DNA from: Oopsacas minuta
Taxonomy: Eukaryota; Porifera; Hexactinellida; Lyssacinosida; Leucopsacidae
Assembly (NCBI GenBank): GCA_024704765.1
Contig: JAKMXF010000345.1
Location: forward strand, 204,397-264,024
Direction of reading: 5' to 3'
Length of the DNA stretch: 59,628 nt
The notes beneath the pieces were generated by a model. The model worked only from the letters and a program-made list of their open reading frames with translations. It made no database searches and was not told where the DNA came from. Shown piece after piece: positions 35,561 to 46,138 of the stretch; the first letter of the stretch is position 1; each line of letters starts with the position of its first letter. A program made the position numbers and the translations under genes.

Positions 35561-36805
35561 ATGGCTAGTGTTAGCACCACCCAGTTTGATGAGAGTTTTC
35601 CCTCTCAGGTAGAGAGAGTTCGCAGAGAAATCACTGAGAGGTTTATTAGGGCACACAAGGTTCTGCAAGACAGAGAGAGAAACCTCTTAGAAGAATTACA
35701 AGTCTTATTATATGATTATACTGGAGAGGGAATGGAGGAGGAAAAGAAACAAATGGTGACCTCCAAAGAATTCTTGTCTGCTCTAAAAGGGAACACGGGG
35801 AAAGATGTTCTAGATCAGAGTGTTGCTCTCATGGATGAAAGAATTAAAGAACTAGAGACGAAACTCGAGACAATTCGTCTTACCTATAAAAACGTGGGTT
35901 TGGAATGGGATGAGTTGCTGGAGAAGAGACTTGGAGAAACTGGTAGATTACGACTTAATCCCAGGAAGACCAAGACATCAGACTACAAGAATATGTCTCA
36001 ACCTGTAGAGGTGTTTGGGAGACATAGTACAGAGGACAAATCATCTGGTGTGTTTTATATCCCTGGTAGAATAGCTATAGATCCTTTGACTAACAATATC
36101 TACATATGTGATGTAGCATGGGATAGAGTACAGGTATTTAATAGTTCTTATGATTTTGTATTCCTATTCGATCACAAGATGGATGGTCCAGCTAGTATAT
36201 GTATAGCACAGGACAAGGTATATGTAACACAGTTAGGTAGCTGTTGCATGAATGTATATTCTATGAGAGGGCAGTTATTGCATTCTGTCGGAAGTAAAGG
36301 AAAGAATGAATTAGAATTTGACTGTCCATCAGGCATAGATATCTCTATTGATAAGAATAGCATTTATGTTACGGAATTCAATAATGACAGAGTTCAATGC
36401 TTGAACCTAGACTTGTCATTTAATTCTTTCATTCCTGATATTTATGGAGCTAGAGATGTTAAGCTAACCTCTACTGAGGTTGTTGTCCTGTGTAGTAGTG
36501 ATCCTTGCTTGATTATTTATAATTATGCTCACGAATCAATTCGTCATATGATTACTACAGGAGTAAGGAAACTAATAATATATCCAGTCTGTTTGTTCGT
36601 GGATGAATTTGCTAATATTCTTATTACTGACTGTGATGCTCATTGTGTATGTGTGTTTTCACATGAAGGGGAATTAATTCACAAGATAGGAAAGGAAGGA
36701 CAAGAGAGAGGAGAGTTTATCAAACCCACTGGAATATATATTAACCAGGAAGGGAGGCTTCTGGTAGCATCTCATAATCCTAATTATGCCATACAGATAT
36801 TCTAG
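35561..36805 (+). CDS. Coiled-coil and NHL-repeat protein (TRIM-NHL-like without RING)
   Basis: 414 residues, single coding exon. Residues about 15-130 are charged and heptad-like (coiled coil: RRE..RFIRAHK..RERNLLEELQ). Residues about 165-414 form a beta-propeller of NHL-type repeats (IAIDPLTNNIYICD..RVQVF; GIDISIDKNSIYVTE..RVQ; ILITDC..VCVFS; GEFIKPTGIYI). The start at 35561 follows a polypyrimidine tract and AG at 35540, so the in-frame codons upstream are probably intronic. No RING or B-box precedes the coiled coil. TRIM-NHL relatives bind RNA or act in ubiquitination; without RING the role here is unknown, probably a protein- or RNA-binding scaffold. Confidence 0.85.
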   Translation: MASVSTTQFDESFPSQVERVRREITERFIRAHKVLQDRERNLLEELQVLLYDYTGEGMEEEKKQMVTSKEFLSALKGNTGKDVLDQSVALMDERIKELETKLETIRLTYKNVGLEWDELLEKRLGETGRLRLNPRKTKTSDYKNMSQPVEVFGRHSTEDKSSGVFYIPGRIAIDPLTNNIYICDVAWDRVQVFNSSYDFVFLFDHKMDGPASICIAQDKVYVTQLGSCCMNVYSMRGQLLHSVGSKGKNELEFDCPSGIDISIDKNSIYVTEFNNDRVQCLNLDLSFNSFIPDIYGARDVKLTSTEVVVLCSSDPCLIIYNYAHESIRHMITTGVRKLIIYPVCLFVDEFANILITDCDAHCVCVFSHEGELIHKIGKEGQERGEFIKPTGIYINQEGRLLVASHNPNYAIQIF

Positions 36806-37270
36806 TGACTCTTTAACTTTCCCCTTGTAGCTATTTCTTGTGACAAACCTATCTATCCTGTTATATAATTATCTCAGATTACTTCTGTGATTATTCAATT
36901 TACTACAGAACTAGTACGTGTATTGTGTTTTATGCTCTTTGTATTATTAACAAACTTTGCTTCATATTTTAATATCGTTTTTGTGTGGTAACAGCACTAA
37001 TTAATGGGGCGGAAGGCCTGTTGGCCTGGACCTCAAGGTCCAAGATGCCTCAGTCATTATTTCAACGAATAATTAAATAATCATCACCATATGACTTTAA
37101 TATATCATTATGTACCCATTTAGGAAATGATTGCAGACTGGCCCTGGGCTTTTGGTGGAAAATCCTATTTCCCTCAAATATTAGCCTCCATTTTCAATAA
37201 TCCTTACTAAAGGAGTGTAGTTAATACCAAAGAGCTATTTAGAACAACTGCGAGAGCTAATTTCATAGTA

Positions 37271-37805
37271 CAGTGGAACCCCGGAAATACGGTCACCCAC
37301 GGGACCGAGAAAAATGGCCGTAATTGTGAAACTTTTTGAAAGAAACCATATTCTATTAATATTTACCATACTATAATAATTATAACATGCTAATACATAA
37401 TTATTAGTTAAAATATGCATCTAACTTTGATTGTTTGCTATCTGAAAAACATGCAGAAATGGTCTTTTCGTTAACTCTATCTTCAATAGAAGATATGCTC
37501 GATGCCATTAATAATGTATGGATTACTGTCTCATTAATCTGCTTTGCATTTATATGTATACACTCCAATGTATTGTTATTTAATTGTCCAGAAATTGTTT
37601 TCGTTTCAAACATCCAATAGTGATTCCTATTGTTAAGATTGGCCGTAATTCTGAGGTTAAAATAGGGTTTCGTTCTAATAGTGTGGCCGGAATTCTGAAA
37701 TAAATTAATGTTAATGTCTATAGTATATTAAACGGGACTTTAAACAGTGGCCGGTATATCGAGGTGGCCGCTATTCTGGGGTGGCCGTTAAGCGGGGTTC
37801 CACTG
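37271..37805. mobile_element. Non-autonomous pogo/mariner-like element, TA target
   Basis: Ends CAGTGGAACCCCG and its exact complement CGGGGTTCCACTG, each next to TA (37269-37270 and 37806-37807). Sub-terminal 'tggccg' motifs repeat inside both ends. 535 bp, no transposase. Confidence 0.8.
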
Positions 37806-38261
37806 TATATCCTAATCATATAATAGGGGTTTCTTCTTCATACTGATGTGTTTGGGTTAGTGCTTGTATGGGAAGTCGAAGTTTCCTACGTGTTGCTTTT
37901 GGTCTAATGTTGATAGAGAATGTTTCCTCTCCTAGAAATTGTGACCAGTTTTCATTCTTTCGTTTAACGATTTTACTAGGGCTTTGATTAATGGCCTTAT
38001 AAGACGGCTCAACTAATTCATGAGTTTACGGATGATAGAGAGTTGCAAATACTACCTTACAATCATAAGTTTCATGCAGTGATTTGCATATTTTTTATAA
38101 CTGGAGCTCATTGCCTGCAATAAATTGAGGATTTACTTCTTGCAACATCTCTTCAGTGGATAAGTTTTTATCCATCTGGTATAATGATATATCATCTTAA
38201 GATATATTTGTGAGACATTAGCTTAAACACATATCAGAAAGGAGGGACAGTTGGTAAGTAT

Positions 38262-38372
38262 CAAGGTTGCAATTGAATAGTTCAATATTCGGTTACCAAC
38301 CGAATAATATCAGTATTCGGTCAAGCAACTATTCATGAATACTGATATTCGGTTCGATCGATTTCAACCTTG
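38262..38372. mobile_element. 111-bp MITE, 8-bp target duplication
   Basis: Ends CAAGGTTG..CAACCTTG, flanked by perfect 8-bp duplication GTAAGTAT at 38254-38261 and 38373-38380. Inner arms repeat 'attcggt' in both orientations. An 8-bp duplication is typical of hAT transposons. Confidence 0.85.
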
Positions 38373-38521
38373 GTAAGTATGAAGTTAATAATAGTTTATG
38401 CATAGTTTCAAAATAGATAAATGTCCATGGTTAATTACTTCTTAGGTGGGACCATTTTCGTCACACAAGGGGGATAGAAATCCATAAATGCAACAATTAT
38501 GGCAAACGATACATGGAAATT

Positions 38522-38655
38522 CTAGTATAATATAGAACTATAAAGTGACTTATACATATTGTGTGTATAGAGTATAATATATCTATTACAGGTATCCGTA
38601 TTACATAATGTGTGTCTAAATATATCTCAAATATTATTAGATACTGTTCTTATGC
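38522..38655. repeat. Direct-repeat copy of the 5' flank of the second NHL gene
   Basis: About 130 bp nearly identical to 41450-41586 in the same orientation ('cttatacatattgtgtgtat'). The other copy lies just upstream of the NHL gene at 40145-41424. Confidence 0.8.
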
Positions 38656-38984
38656 GAATAGATATCAATTACACATAATACAGTAAACTCTCGTTATAAC
38701 GAAGTGCTGCGGACAGCGGATTCATTTCGTTGAAAGCTTCCAAGTTATAGGACGGCGGTTCACAACCTGGGTTCACTCATTTTTCTATGGATATCCTGTA
38801 TCAGAAAAATATTTACAGAAAATATATAAATCTTAAAAATAAGTCGGGCACACTGAGAACATTCCAGTACTCACACATACACATTACATTTGGTAGTCAT
38901 TTGATGACTGAAAGAGCACAAAACATTGGTGAACACCCTTTCTCTCAAAAGTACGTCGAACTTTTGCAACCTAATTTCAACCAC

Positions 38985-39299
38985 AACCACCAACATAACC
39001 TCCTCTTCCACCACCTCCTCCAAATCTTCCACCAACCAAATGATAGCTATTTCTTCTCCATCTACTACTACTACTATCTGGTTCATTTGGTTTTTCTCAA
39101 TCTTTCCTACAACACACTAATATGCATGAAAAAACAAAATAATATACATCAATGGACCAATACCAATACACGATAGCACTACCGAAAAGGAGGAATAAAT
39201 TCCAACCAAAAGACCAATATCACCACTACATGTACAGATAACTACAAGTGATATTCCGGGAGTAATCAATGGTAAACCGAGAATATTTTTATTAAACAA
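38985..39299 (-). pseudogene. Possible degraded gene for a small membrane protein with a Gly-rich tail
   Basis: On the minus strand 39117-39299 encodes two hydrophobic stretches (ISLVVICTCS; GIGPLMYIILFF). Just downstream a different frame encodes RFGGGGGRGGYVGGCG then a stop. Joining them needs a splice or a frame change, and an in-frame TGA intervenes. This may be chance in a CACC-rich tract. Confidence 0.25.
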
Positions 39300-39439
39300 A
39301 TAACAAATCTCCTAAAGAATCGATTATATGAATCTTCATCCTTGAAAGTTTAATTAATAATAATTTTGTAAATTAATAATCAGTGGCTAATATGTATTGT
39401 CTAGTTTCCCCAAGTAATGTAGATACAAATATCTGTAAG

Positions 39440-39623
39440 CAGGGTTTCATGCAGCAATTCTGAACCATACACCTAAAACTTTCCACCTCATTTTTACGCG
39501 CACCTAGAGCATACATATAGTATTATGATATGGGATCTTGCTCGAATTTTGACGCGTCTAGATCTATATTCGCTGAAATTCATGCACCTGTAGGCGCGTT
39601 GCATAATCCTGGATGAAACCCTG
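39440..39623. mobile_element. hAT-like MITE family 1, copy 1
   Basis: 184 bp, ends CAGGGTTTCAT..ATGAAACCCTG, perfect 8-bp duplication TCTGTAAG at 39432-39439 and 39624-39631. Interior contains 'ctcgaattttgacgcg' shared by all three copies. Confidence 0.9.
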
Positions 39624-40144
39624 TCTGTAAGCATACGTCTGAACTAATTAAGAGGCTAGGTTATCCTTAGTATTAGCCTATATCATTACAATAAACATCT
39701 AAGCACACGTTAGTGCATGGACTGGGGACAGTTTGAGCTAGTACATGGTGTGTAGTGTAGCATAGGACCACCGGAAATGTACTAGCGACCGCACGTGACC
39801 AAGAGGCCAAATTTTGACCCCAACTCCCTGTGTGACACATTTCACCGTTTATAATACAAAAAGAATAAGGCTGTCACACATCGCATACCACTCCCCCTCC
39901 CCTTGTTGCGCTACGTAACGTTTGAACGCCCCTTTGGCCATAGGATATACTCTACATGTTACAGTTTTACAGAATAGGCAGTCAAGAATTGAAGAGATCA
40001 CTACTATTTGTATGGAAATTTTAGCTTTGGCTGAATACTATCGTTCAGGGTATATTTTCAAACAAGAATACTTAGAGATAAATACAAAAATTCTAAGCTA
40101 GTAGAGTATAATGAATGATAAGACATAAAATAAAAAATAGAGAC

Positions 40145-41424
40145 TCAGAGAGGTGAGAAGAGCTGTATCATGTTATGCTGCTTCCAATCTACTGTTACAA
40201 TAGAACATAAATCATCTACTGCTATTCCCATTAGCCAAGTGAATTCTCCTGGAGCTGATCCTTCTTTACCGAATTTAGTAATCAATTTACCTTCATTTGA
40301 GAATATCTTTACTTCAGAAGTTCCTGTATCAGCTACGAGTATGTTGTGTTGTTGATCAAGACAGAAAGACCAACAATAATCCAACAAATCCTTATGTACA
40401 ACACATCTAATTAATGTGCCTTGTTTAGAGAATGCTTGTATAGGATAATCTGTCTTAGTAAAAGCTATGTAGAATACATCTCTAGCTAGTGATATATCTT
40501 GTAACCGAGTATCTTCTCCTTTGAATTGAGTGTTAAGAGTTATTCTACTTTCTTCTATCAATTCAGGTGTTAGGACTGTTAGCTGTATATTCTTCCATTC
40601 ACCCACAAAGATATAAGCATTATCTGTAGAGATTCCTAATAGAGAATAGCCAAGATATTTGTAAGATTCTTTCTCAAAGGTTGATTTGTTGAATTTACAT
40701 ATTCTCACTGAAAATTGTACAAAGATGGACTCAGATAGAATGAGAATTTTCTCTGGATGAACAATATCTTCATCTTCTAGAAATTGAATCCATTCCCCAT
40801 TTCTAGAGAATATCTGAACTCTGTCAGACACCCGATCAGCTACATAAATTCTATCATGGATAGAATCTATTGCTACACCCAATGGATCATATATCTGTTC
40901 ATTTAGCTTGCCTCTGTCAGCAAAACTTGACTTTAGGGGAATATGAATATCTTCTTCAAACTTCACAATTCTCTGTTCACATGTACATAGTGTGTTAATA
41001 CTCTTCCTCAACTCATTAACATTCCATTTCAATTTCACGTAAGGAATATCAATATTCATTCCTCTTTTTACGGATTCAATAGATTCATTGATTTGATCGA
41101 AACAGGGAATTTCATTCAAATCTTTGAAGATCTTTCCCATCTCTGCTTTGTGTTTGTTTAACTCTTCAATCCTTTTGTGGATTTCATCTTTTTTCTGATT
41201 CATTCGTTGGTTAGCTTCATCCCAGATTGCTTCCAGTTCCCTGAGAATCTGTCTGTTTTCTGTTCTATCAGTCGTTTCATTTCCTCACCAACATTCCTTA
41301 CAAGTGTCTTCTTGCTGTCAATCACGTCTCTTAGTATATTCATTCTGTCCTGTAGCTTGTTACTGACAGGCATCAAGCTAACAGGTCCAGAAGCTGGAAT
41401 TTCATTTATCAATGCAGTTGCCAT
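40145..41424 (-). CDS. Coiled-coil and NHL-repeat protein, with a 1-nt frameshift
   Basis: Start MATALINEIPASG at 41424, stop at 40145. A coiled coil (LQDRMNILRDVIDSKKTLV..) runs to about 41260, where the frame breaks at an AAAA run (minus strand; 41256-41259). One extra A would join it smoothly to the second half of the coiled coil (LRELEAIWDEANQRM) and then to NHL repeats (GVAIDSIHDRIYVADRVSDRVQIFSRNGE; NILVADTGTSEVKIFSNEGKLITKFG). A homopolymer sequencing error is the simplest explanation; real pseudogenisation is the alternative. Second member of the RING-less coiled-coil-NHL type, convergent with the gene at 35561. Function unknown. Confidence 0.8.
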
Positions 41425-41449
41425 TTCCACATATATTTTCAGCATAATG

Positions 41450-41586
41450 CTAGTACTATGATAATATAGAACTATATACAGTGGCTTATACATATTGTGT
41501 GTATAGAGTATAATATGTCTATTACAAGTATCCGTATCATATAATGTGTGTCTAAATATATCTCCTATATTATTAGACACTGTTCC
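41450..41586. repeat. Direct-repeat copy next to the second NHL gene
   Basis: Partner of 38522-38655. It lies 26 bp upstream of the NHL start codon and so overlaps its 5' UTR or promoter. Confidence 0.8.
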
Positions 41587-41804
41587 AGTGTTGCAGCAGT
41601 TGGGGAATATCATGGACCGGACAGGACCCTGATTGTTAGTTTCTGTATAGTCTAGACCGATAACATAACTCTGGTTAATTGATGTTCAGACGCAGTAAAG
41701 TTTTTGGAAAGGTTTGTAGACCATCAACATCAACACATGTCTGAAAAAGCGTGACATTAGTATATTGACTCAGCATCAAATCGTTGACTTACTATCTTAG
41801 CATA

Positions 41805-41960
41805 TACGATCGCGCTTCGCTTGCTCGTGCTCTGCGGTTGCGAACAATTCGTGTCTACCCAGGCCTATGGCCATCGAGAACAAAATCTTAACCATACCAA
41901 ACATGATACTGCAATAATCTTCAAATCTGCTTACTTTATATCCCAAAAGTGAACAAATGT
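41805..41960. repeat. Dispersed repeat copy, inverted relative to 3431-3690
   Basis: Reverse complement resembles 3500-3690, including 'gcaaccgcag', 'gagcaagcgaagcg' and 'cacttttggga'. Confidence 0.55.
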
Positions 41961-42117
41961 TTATGAAATGTTGTTTACAATATCATATTTAGACTCATCA
42001 CACAACAGACACAAATTTAGTGACGTCATCAACCACAAAAATGGCCAACACAAGAGAGAAAATTGAAGCTCCATATATGGATATAACATAAATAGGTTTG
42101 CACTTGGCAGGTATGCA

Positions 42118-42298
42118 CAGGGTTTCATCCAATATTTCTGAATCATACGCCTAAATCATCCCCTTCATTTGTACGCTTGTAGAGCATACATATAGTATTA
42201 CGGTATGGGATCTAGCTCGAATTTTGACGCGCCTAGATCTATATTCGCCGAAATTCATGGGCCTATAGGCGCGTCGCATACGCCTGGATGAAACCCTG
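42118..42298. mobile_element. hAT-like MITE family 1, copy 2
   Basis: 181 bp, same ends as 39440-39623. Flanks GGTATGCA (42110-42117) and GGTAGGCA (42299-42306), a 7 of 8 match to a target duplication. Confidence 0.9.
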
Positions 42299-43199
42299 GG
42301 TAGGCATATATGTAAACATTGTTGAATATTCGCATGAAGGTTTGTATTTATTATAGAAACGCATATGAAAATGTCCAGAATGTCTGAACGGTATGGTACA
42401 GAGGCTCGAAATTGAGAGGTTATGAGCCCATGTGGGGTCGGGACGGGGTCCCCAATATTCTCAGAATGCCCCTCCATAACGTATTGAATACAATGATTAT
42501 ACTAAGGGATAGTGGTAAGCTGGATAGAGTATATAGGCTTGGCCCGCAACAAAAATCCTGTTACTTCTACGCCCATGCCCCCCTACCCTCTTTCGAATGA
42601 GTAAAACATCTGGTGTAAAGGGGAACTTTGTGATTCGTGCGGGGATGTAGGTGACAAAGTTTGGCCAGCATGTAAATCACAAAAGAATATGCTTCAAAGT
42701 CGGTGTCAGAGGTAATCTTGTTCGCCAAAACACTAATTCATAGAAAACCAGTTTCTCCGAATGTTTCCCCTTGCACAATTAGCAACACGTACGCGGGTCA
42801 AGGAAACCCCAGCCACCTAGTGGGGCCAAGACCTAACGATAATCCAACGAAAGTCTACACAGACTATCCATAATAGAATTAGAAATGCTTATATTCTCGG
42901 CTAAATGCTATCTAGTTAGATAATCCAATCAAAATCCAATTCAATCACCAAAATAGTGAGTTAGAAACACACTTAGCCACAGGTACTCGGGTCAGGGAAA
43001 TGGGAACAAGTACTCCGTACAGTATTCCGTAGGGAATACTGTTTGGAGAAGGATTCCCTATGACACCGGATAAATTCATCCCAAACCCTAACTGTCCGAG
43101 CAAAAACCTAAGGTATAACACTAATATATGGTCATTTATAACATCACGCAATAACAATCATACATACCATATCACAGGGGATGAATTAATCTATTTTAG

Positions 43200-43420
43200 T
43201 AAATCTCAATTGTTGTCTGTTCGTCCGTTGTCAAGGAAAGGATTTACGGTATGCAATTTGGAAAATTGTCACATAACTATGTATTTATCGTGTTTATCAA
43301 GGAAGTAAATAGAATTCAACTAAACATATCGAACATGCTGAATCCGATTTTCACACTTTTGGATTAATCATATGTAAATTTATTGTTATTTTTATGAATA
43401 TAAAGTAAACAAATTGGCCA
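43200..43420. repeat. Dispersed repeat copy
   Basis: Shares 'gttgtcaaggaaaggattta' with 3455-3475 and 'tttatgaatataaagtaaac' with 32830-32860. Confidence 0.5.
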
Positions 43421-43454
43421 AATCTCAAAATTTACATAAGTACTTGCCCTCAAC

Positions 43455-43871
43455 CAGGGCCGTTGAGAGCGGAGCGGGCCCCGGGTCATAATTTTGGGTG
43501 TGGGGCTCCTCTGATATTTTGGTCCGTTATCGTGAAGTGAATAAACTAAACGCAAACTTATTGCTCTAAACAGTCAAAGAAACAAAAAGGTTGTTAGCCT
43601 ATTTACCCGTGCCTGCCGTTTGGATCGATCCCGTAAACTGAGTTAGTTATGGAAAAAAATTATAATTGATACAAAGTAAGTCAGGACTGGGTTTCTAGGA
43701 AGGATTAAATAACAAAGGTATTACTCTGCCCAGCGATGTCTTTATTTTCCCCTTTACTTGTCTACTTAATGTAGCCAGTAAAGCCCATGCATACCTTCAT
43801 AGACAGAATTTCTAGGGCCCCCTCGGGCCCCGGAGTAATTACCCCGCCTACCCCCCCTCTCGACAGCCCTG
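43455..43871. mobile_element. hAT-like non-autonomous element, perfect 8-bp target duplication
   Basis: 417 bp, ends CAGGGC(C/T)GT(T/C)GAGAG and complement. Perfect duplication CCCTCAAC at 43447-43454 and 43872-43879. GC-rich 'gggccccgg' sub-terminal motifs at both ends. No transposase. Confidence 0.9.
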
Positions 43872-44792
43872 CCCTCAACTGCTACAAAGGGGGTTGATCT
43901 TACAATATATATATATGCCATATACGTATATTTGTGAATTACATTGTTTTAAATATATCTATACTATAATACTCGAAGGAGCCGTCAATATGGAGAATAA
44001 TGGATACCTCGAGGCGCAATGGGAACGAGTTCATCGCGAAGCGACGAGCCAAAGGTTGGTATAGATAAAATCAGAGAAGTATAATAAATTTCGAGTGTCC
44101 CGTCAGCTTTAGGTAAAATAATGAATTACACTATGCCTATGGCTCCGAACCCTGCGTCTGACAACCATAAACGCCCTACATCAAATATTGCACTCAATCC
44201 TAGACAAAAACCATATAGAATTTCGAGAATAGAACTAACTCGTTTATATAGAAATGGAGTTAACCAGGGATTTGAGTTACGATCGAAGGGAAAAATTACT
44301 AAATTAAGGAAAATTTTACATTTTTCTGATAAAAGATGGAAAAATTCATATTTTAATATATGCAAATAAAATTATAAATCCATTGAATATTTTGAAAATC
44401 CAGGAATTTCGAGACAAATATCAAGGCAATCAGTTACAAGAGCTTGGTAAGTATGGTAGTCATATTTGGAATTAGAGGTTAATAAATTCGTGCATTCGAT
44501 AAACTCAAAGTTTCTTCAGCTTATACTTAGAGAATCTTAATTGAGGACTTATAATGTAAGATACGGTGCAGTTAAAATAGCGATCTAGGGTAGGAATCTT
44601 TTGACATTTTGAAAACTTAATTTTGGCTATGTATAGTCTAAGAACTCTCTGAATTTACCCACTTTTTGACTGTAACTAAATGACGGGACATTTCTGTCAC
44701 CTGACAATATTAAATAGATACAGAATTTGTCCATACTTACTATAATATCTTCTTGATTATAGTTCTATAGAAATACGGAATTACCAAAATAT

Positions 44793-45407
44793 CTATTTTC
44801 TTTTCTCCTCGCTATTAAAATTCAAAAATTTAGAATTGTTTCCCCTTTGTATAATATCTAGAATAGTTTCCTTTTCCCAGCGAGAAGGATCCTCACCTTT
44901 TCCCTCATTCAGACGGGCTAGATAAATTTTCTGCTCTGTCCTGAAACTCTTGACTGCCTCAATATTCCTCTCGATTTCAATTTTAATTTTGTATTGCTTC
45001 AAAAAACTGGGTGTTTTCTTCAGTACCGCTTCACTCTTCTCCAAACGTTTAACTTTGTCTAGACAATAGTGTTTATGTGGAGATTTCTCGTCTAACTCTG
45101 ATGGCCATTCATAACCAGCTTCAATATACTTCTTCTTCAGTCTAGAAAATTCAACAGCTGATAACTCTGCTTTCTGCCAGAACCCTCTAACGAACTTTAC
45201 TCTACGTTTCTGCATAATATCATGGTATATTCTCGGAGGTATTGGCTGACGTTCAGACTGTGGAGAGTCAGATTGATTCCCAGAAGCTTCAGATTTGAGA
45301 GACTGAAGTTCTTTCTCAAATTTAATAGAAAATGGAGTTTTCTTAGGAAGGCTTTTGGTGGGCACAAGTTTCTTAGCCATATAACTCAAAGATTTCAATA
45401 TACTCAT
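44793..45407 (-). CDS. Unrecognised basic 204-residue protein
   Basis: Uninterrupted frame from MSILKSLSYMAKK to a stop at 44793; a second ATG is nine codons in. The N-terminus is basic and free of acidic residues for about 27 residues, as in mitochondrial targeting peptides. The body is rich in K, E and R with aromatic patches (RRVKFVRGFWQKAEL, KKKYIEAGYEWP) and long helical stretches. Overall composition recalls mitochondrial ribosomal subunit proteins, but no family was recognised. Base composition is less AT-rich than the flanks, which supports real coding. No intron needed. Confidence 0.65.
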   Translation of the reverse strand: MSILKSLSYMAKKLVPTKSLPKKTPFSIKFEKELQSLKSEASGNQSDSPQSERQPIPPRIYHDIMQKRRVKFVRGFWQKAELSAVEFSRLKKKYIEAGYEWPSELDEKSPHKHYCLDKVKRLEKSEAVLKKTPSFLKQYKIKIEIERNIEAVKSFRTEQKIYLARLNEGKGEDPSRWEKETILDIIQRGNNSKFLNFNSEEKRK

Positions 45408-46138
45408 ACTACACTTGATTCCCCCTAATAGACTAATACCACAAGATTAACAAATACAGTTTGAACTGAATAAGCGCTCGTCGCTATGTTTTTTGTACAA
45501 GCTAATAAACCGTGGCGCTTATTATTTCGTCCCAATAAGAGCCATTATGTAACTTTATAATTAGAAAATATAACCCGGAGCATGTAATCTTTACTCTATA
45601 TATTCAAGTAACTTGTAAGCACGTAAATTAGGAGTATTTTGGCCAGCTACACGCGGGAACCTTTTCATGCTTAGGTGCTCATTCAGGGAAATACGGTATC
45701 CTCGATCAGGAGTATATATTCGTATTTAGCAACCTCCTGCTATTTCGCGAGCAATTAATAATACGTATTCAGTAATTATGTTCTCATATATGCAGTACAT
45801 ATCTCTACAGCCCCTACTGTTAGTACAGTGGAAGCCGCTTAATCGGGACAGCTCAGGAGTCAATGTTTTGTCCCGATTAACTTTAAGTATTCAAAATTAG
45901 TTTTCATGGTCTCAAATCATAACCAGAAACATCTTATTACACTCCTACTAAATCCTGATTATATAGGGAGCGAGGTAAGTGAATAAGCTTGGTTTGTAAA
46001 TTGTAATCAAATCGGTGTTGTATTGTTATGGTTGTAGAATATTAAAATTCCTAGTTTTAAAAACAAACCATATTACAATGATTTTGAATAATTATCTAAT
46101 CGTTTATTTGGAATGAAATCACAATTAAGTGAATATGA

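Larger units (their letters stand above)
36806..40144. other. Intergenic region between the two NHL genes
   Basis: No secure gene. Contains a TA-flanked element (37271-37805), two MITEs (38262-38372, 39440-39623), a copy of the 5' flank of the second NHL gene (38522-38655), and a possible degraded exon pair at 38980-39300 on the minus strand. Confidence 0.5.
41425..44792. other. Intergenic region between the second NHL gene and the 204-residue gene
   Basis: No convincing gene. Holds dispersed-repeat copies (41805-41960 inverted; 43200-43420), a hAT-like MITE (42118-42298), a larger hAT-like element (43455-43871) and repeat-like sequence around 43980-44460. Confidence 0.5.

Noticed and set aside
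42151-42477. 108-residue minus-strand frame
   Set aside because: Most of it is the hAT-like MITE at 42118-42298, and it shares residues with the spurious frame over the copy at 51444-51596.
44121-44369. 82-residue plus-strand frame rich in Arg/Lys
   Set aside because: It lies in repeat-like sequence (43980-44460) and an equally long open frame exists on the opposite strand, so neither is convincing.
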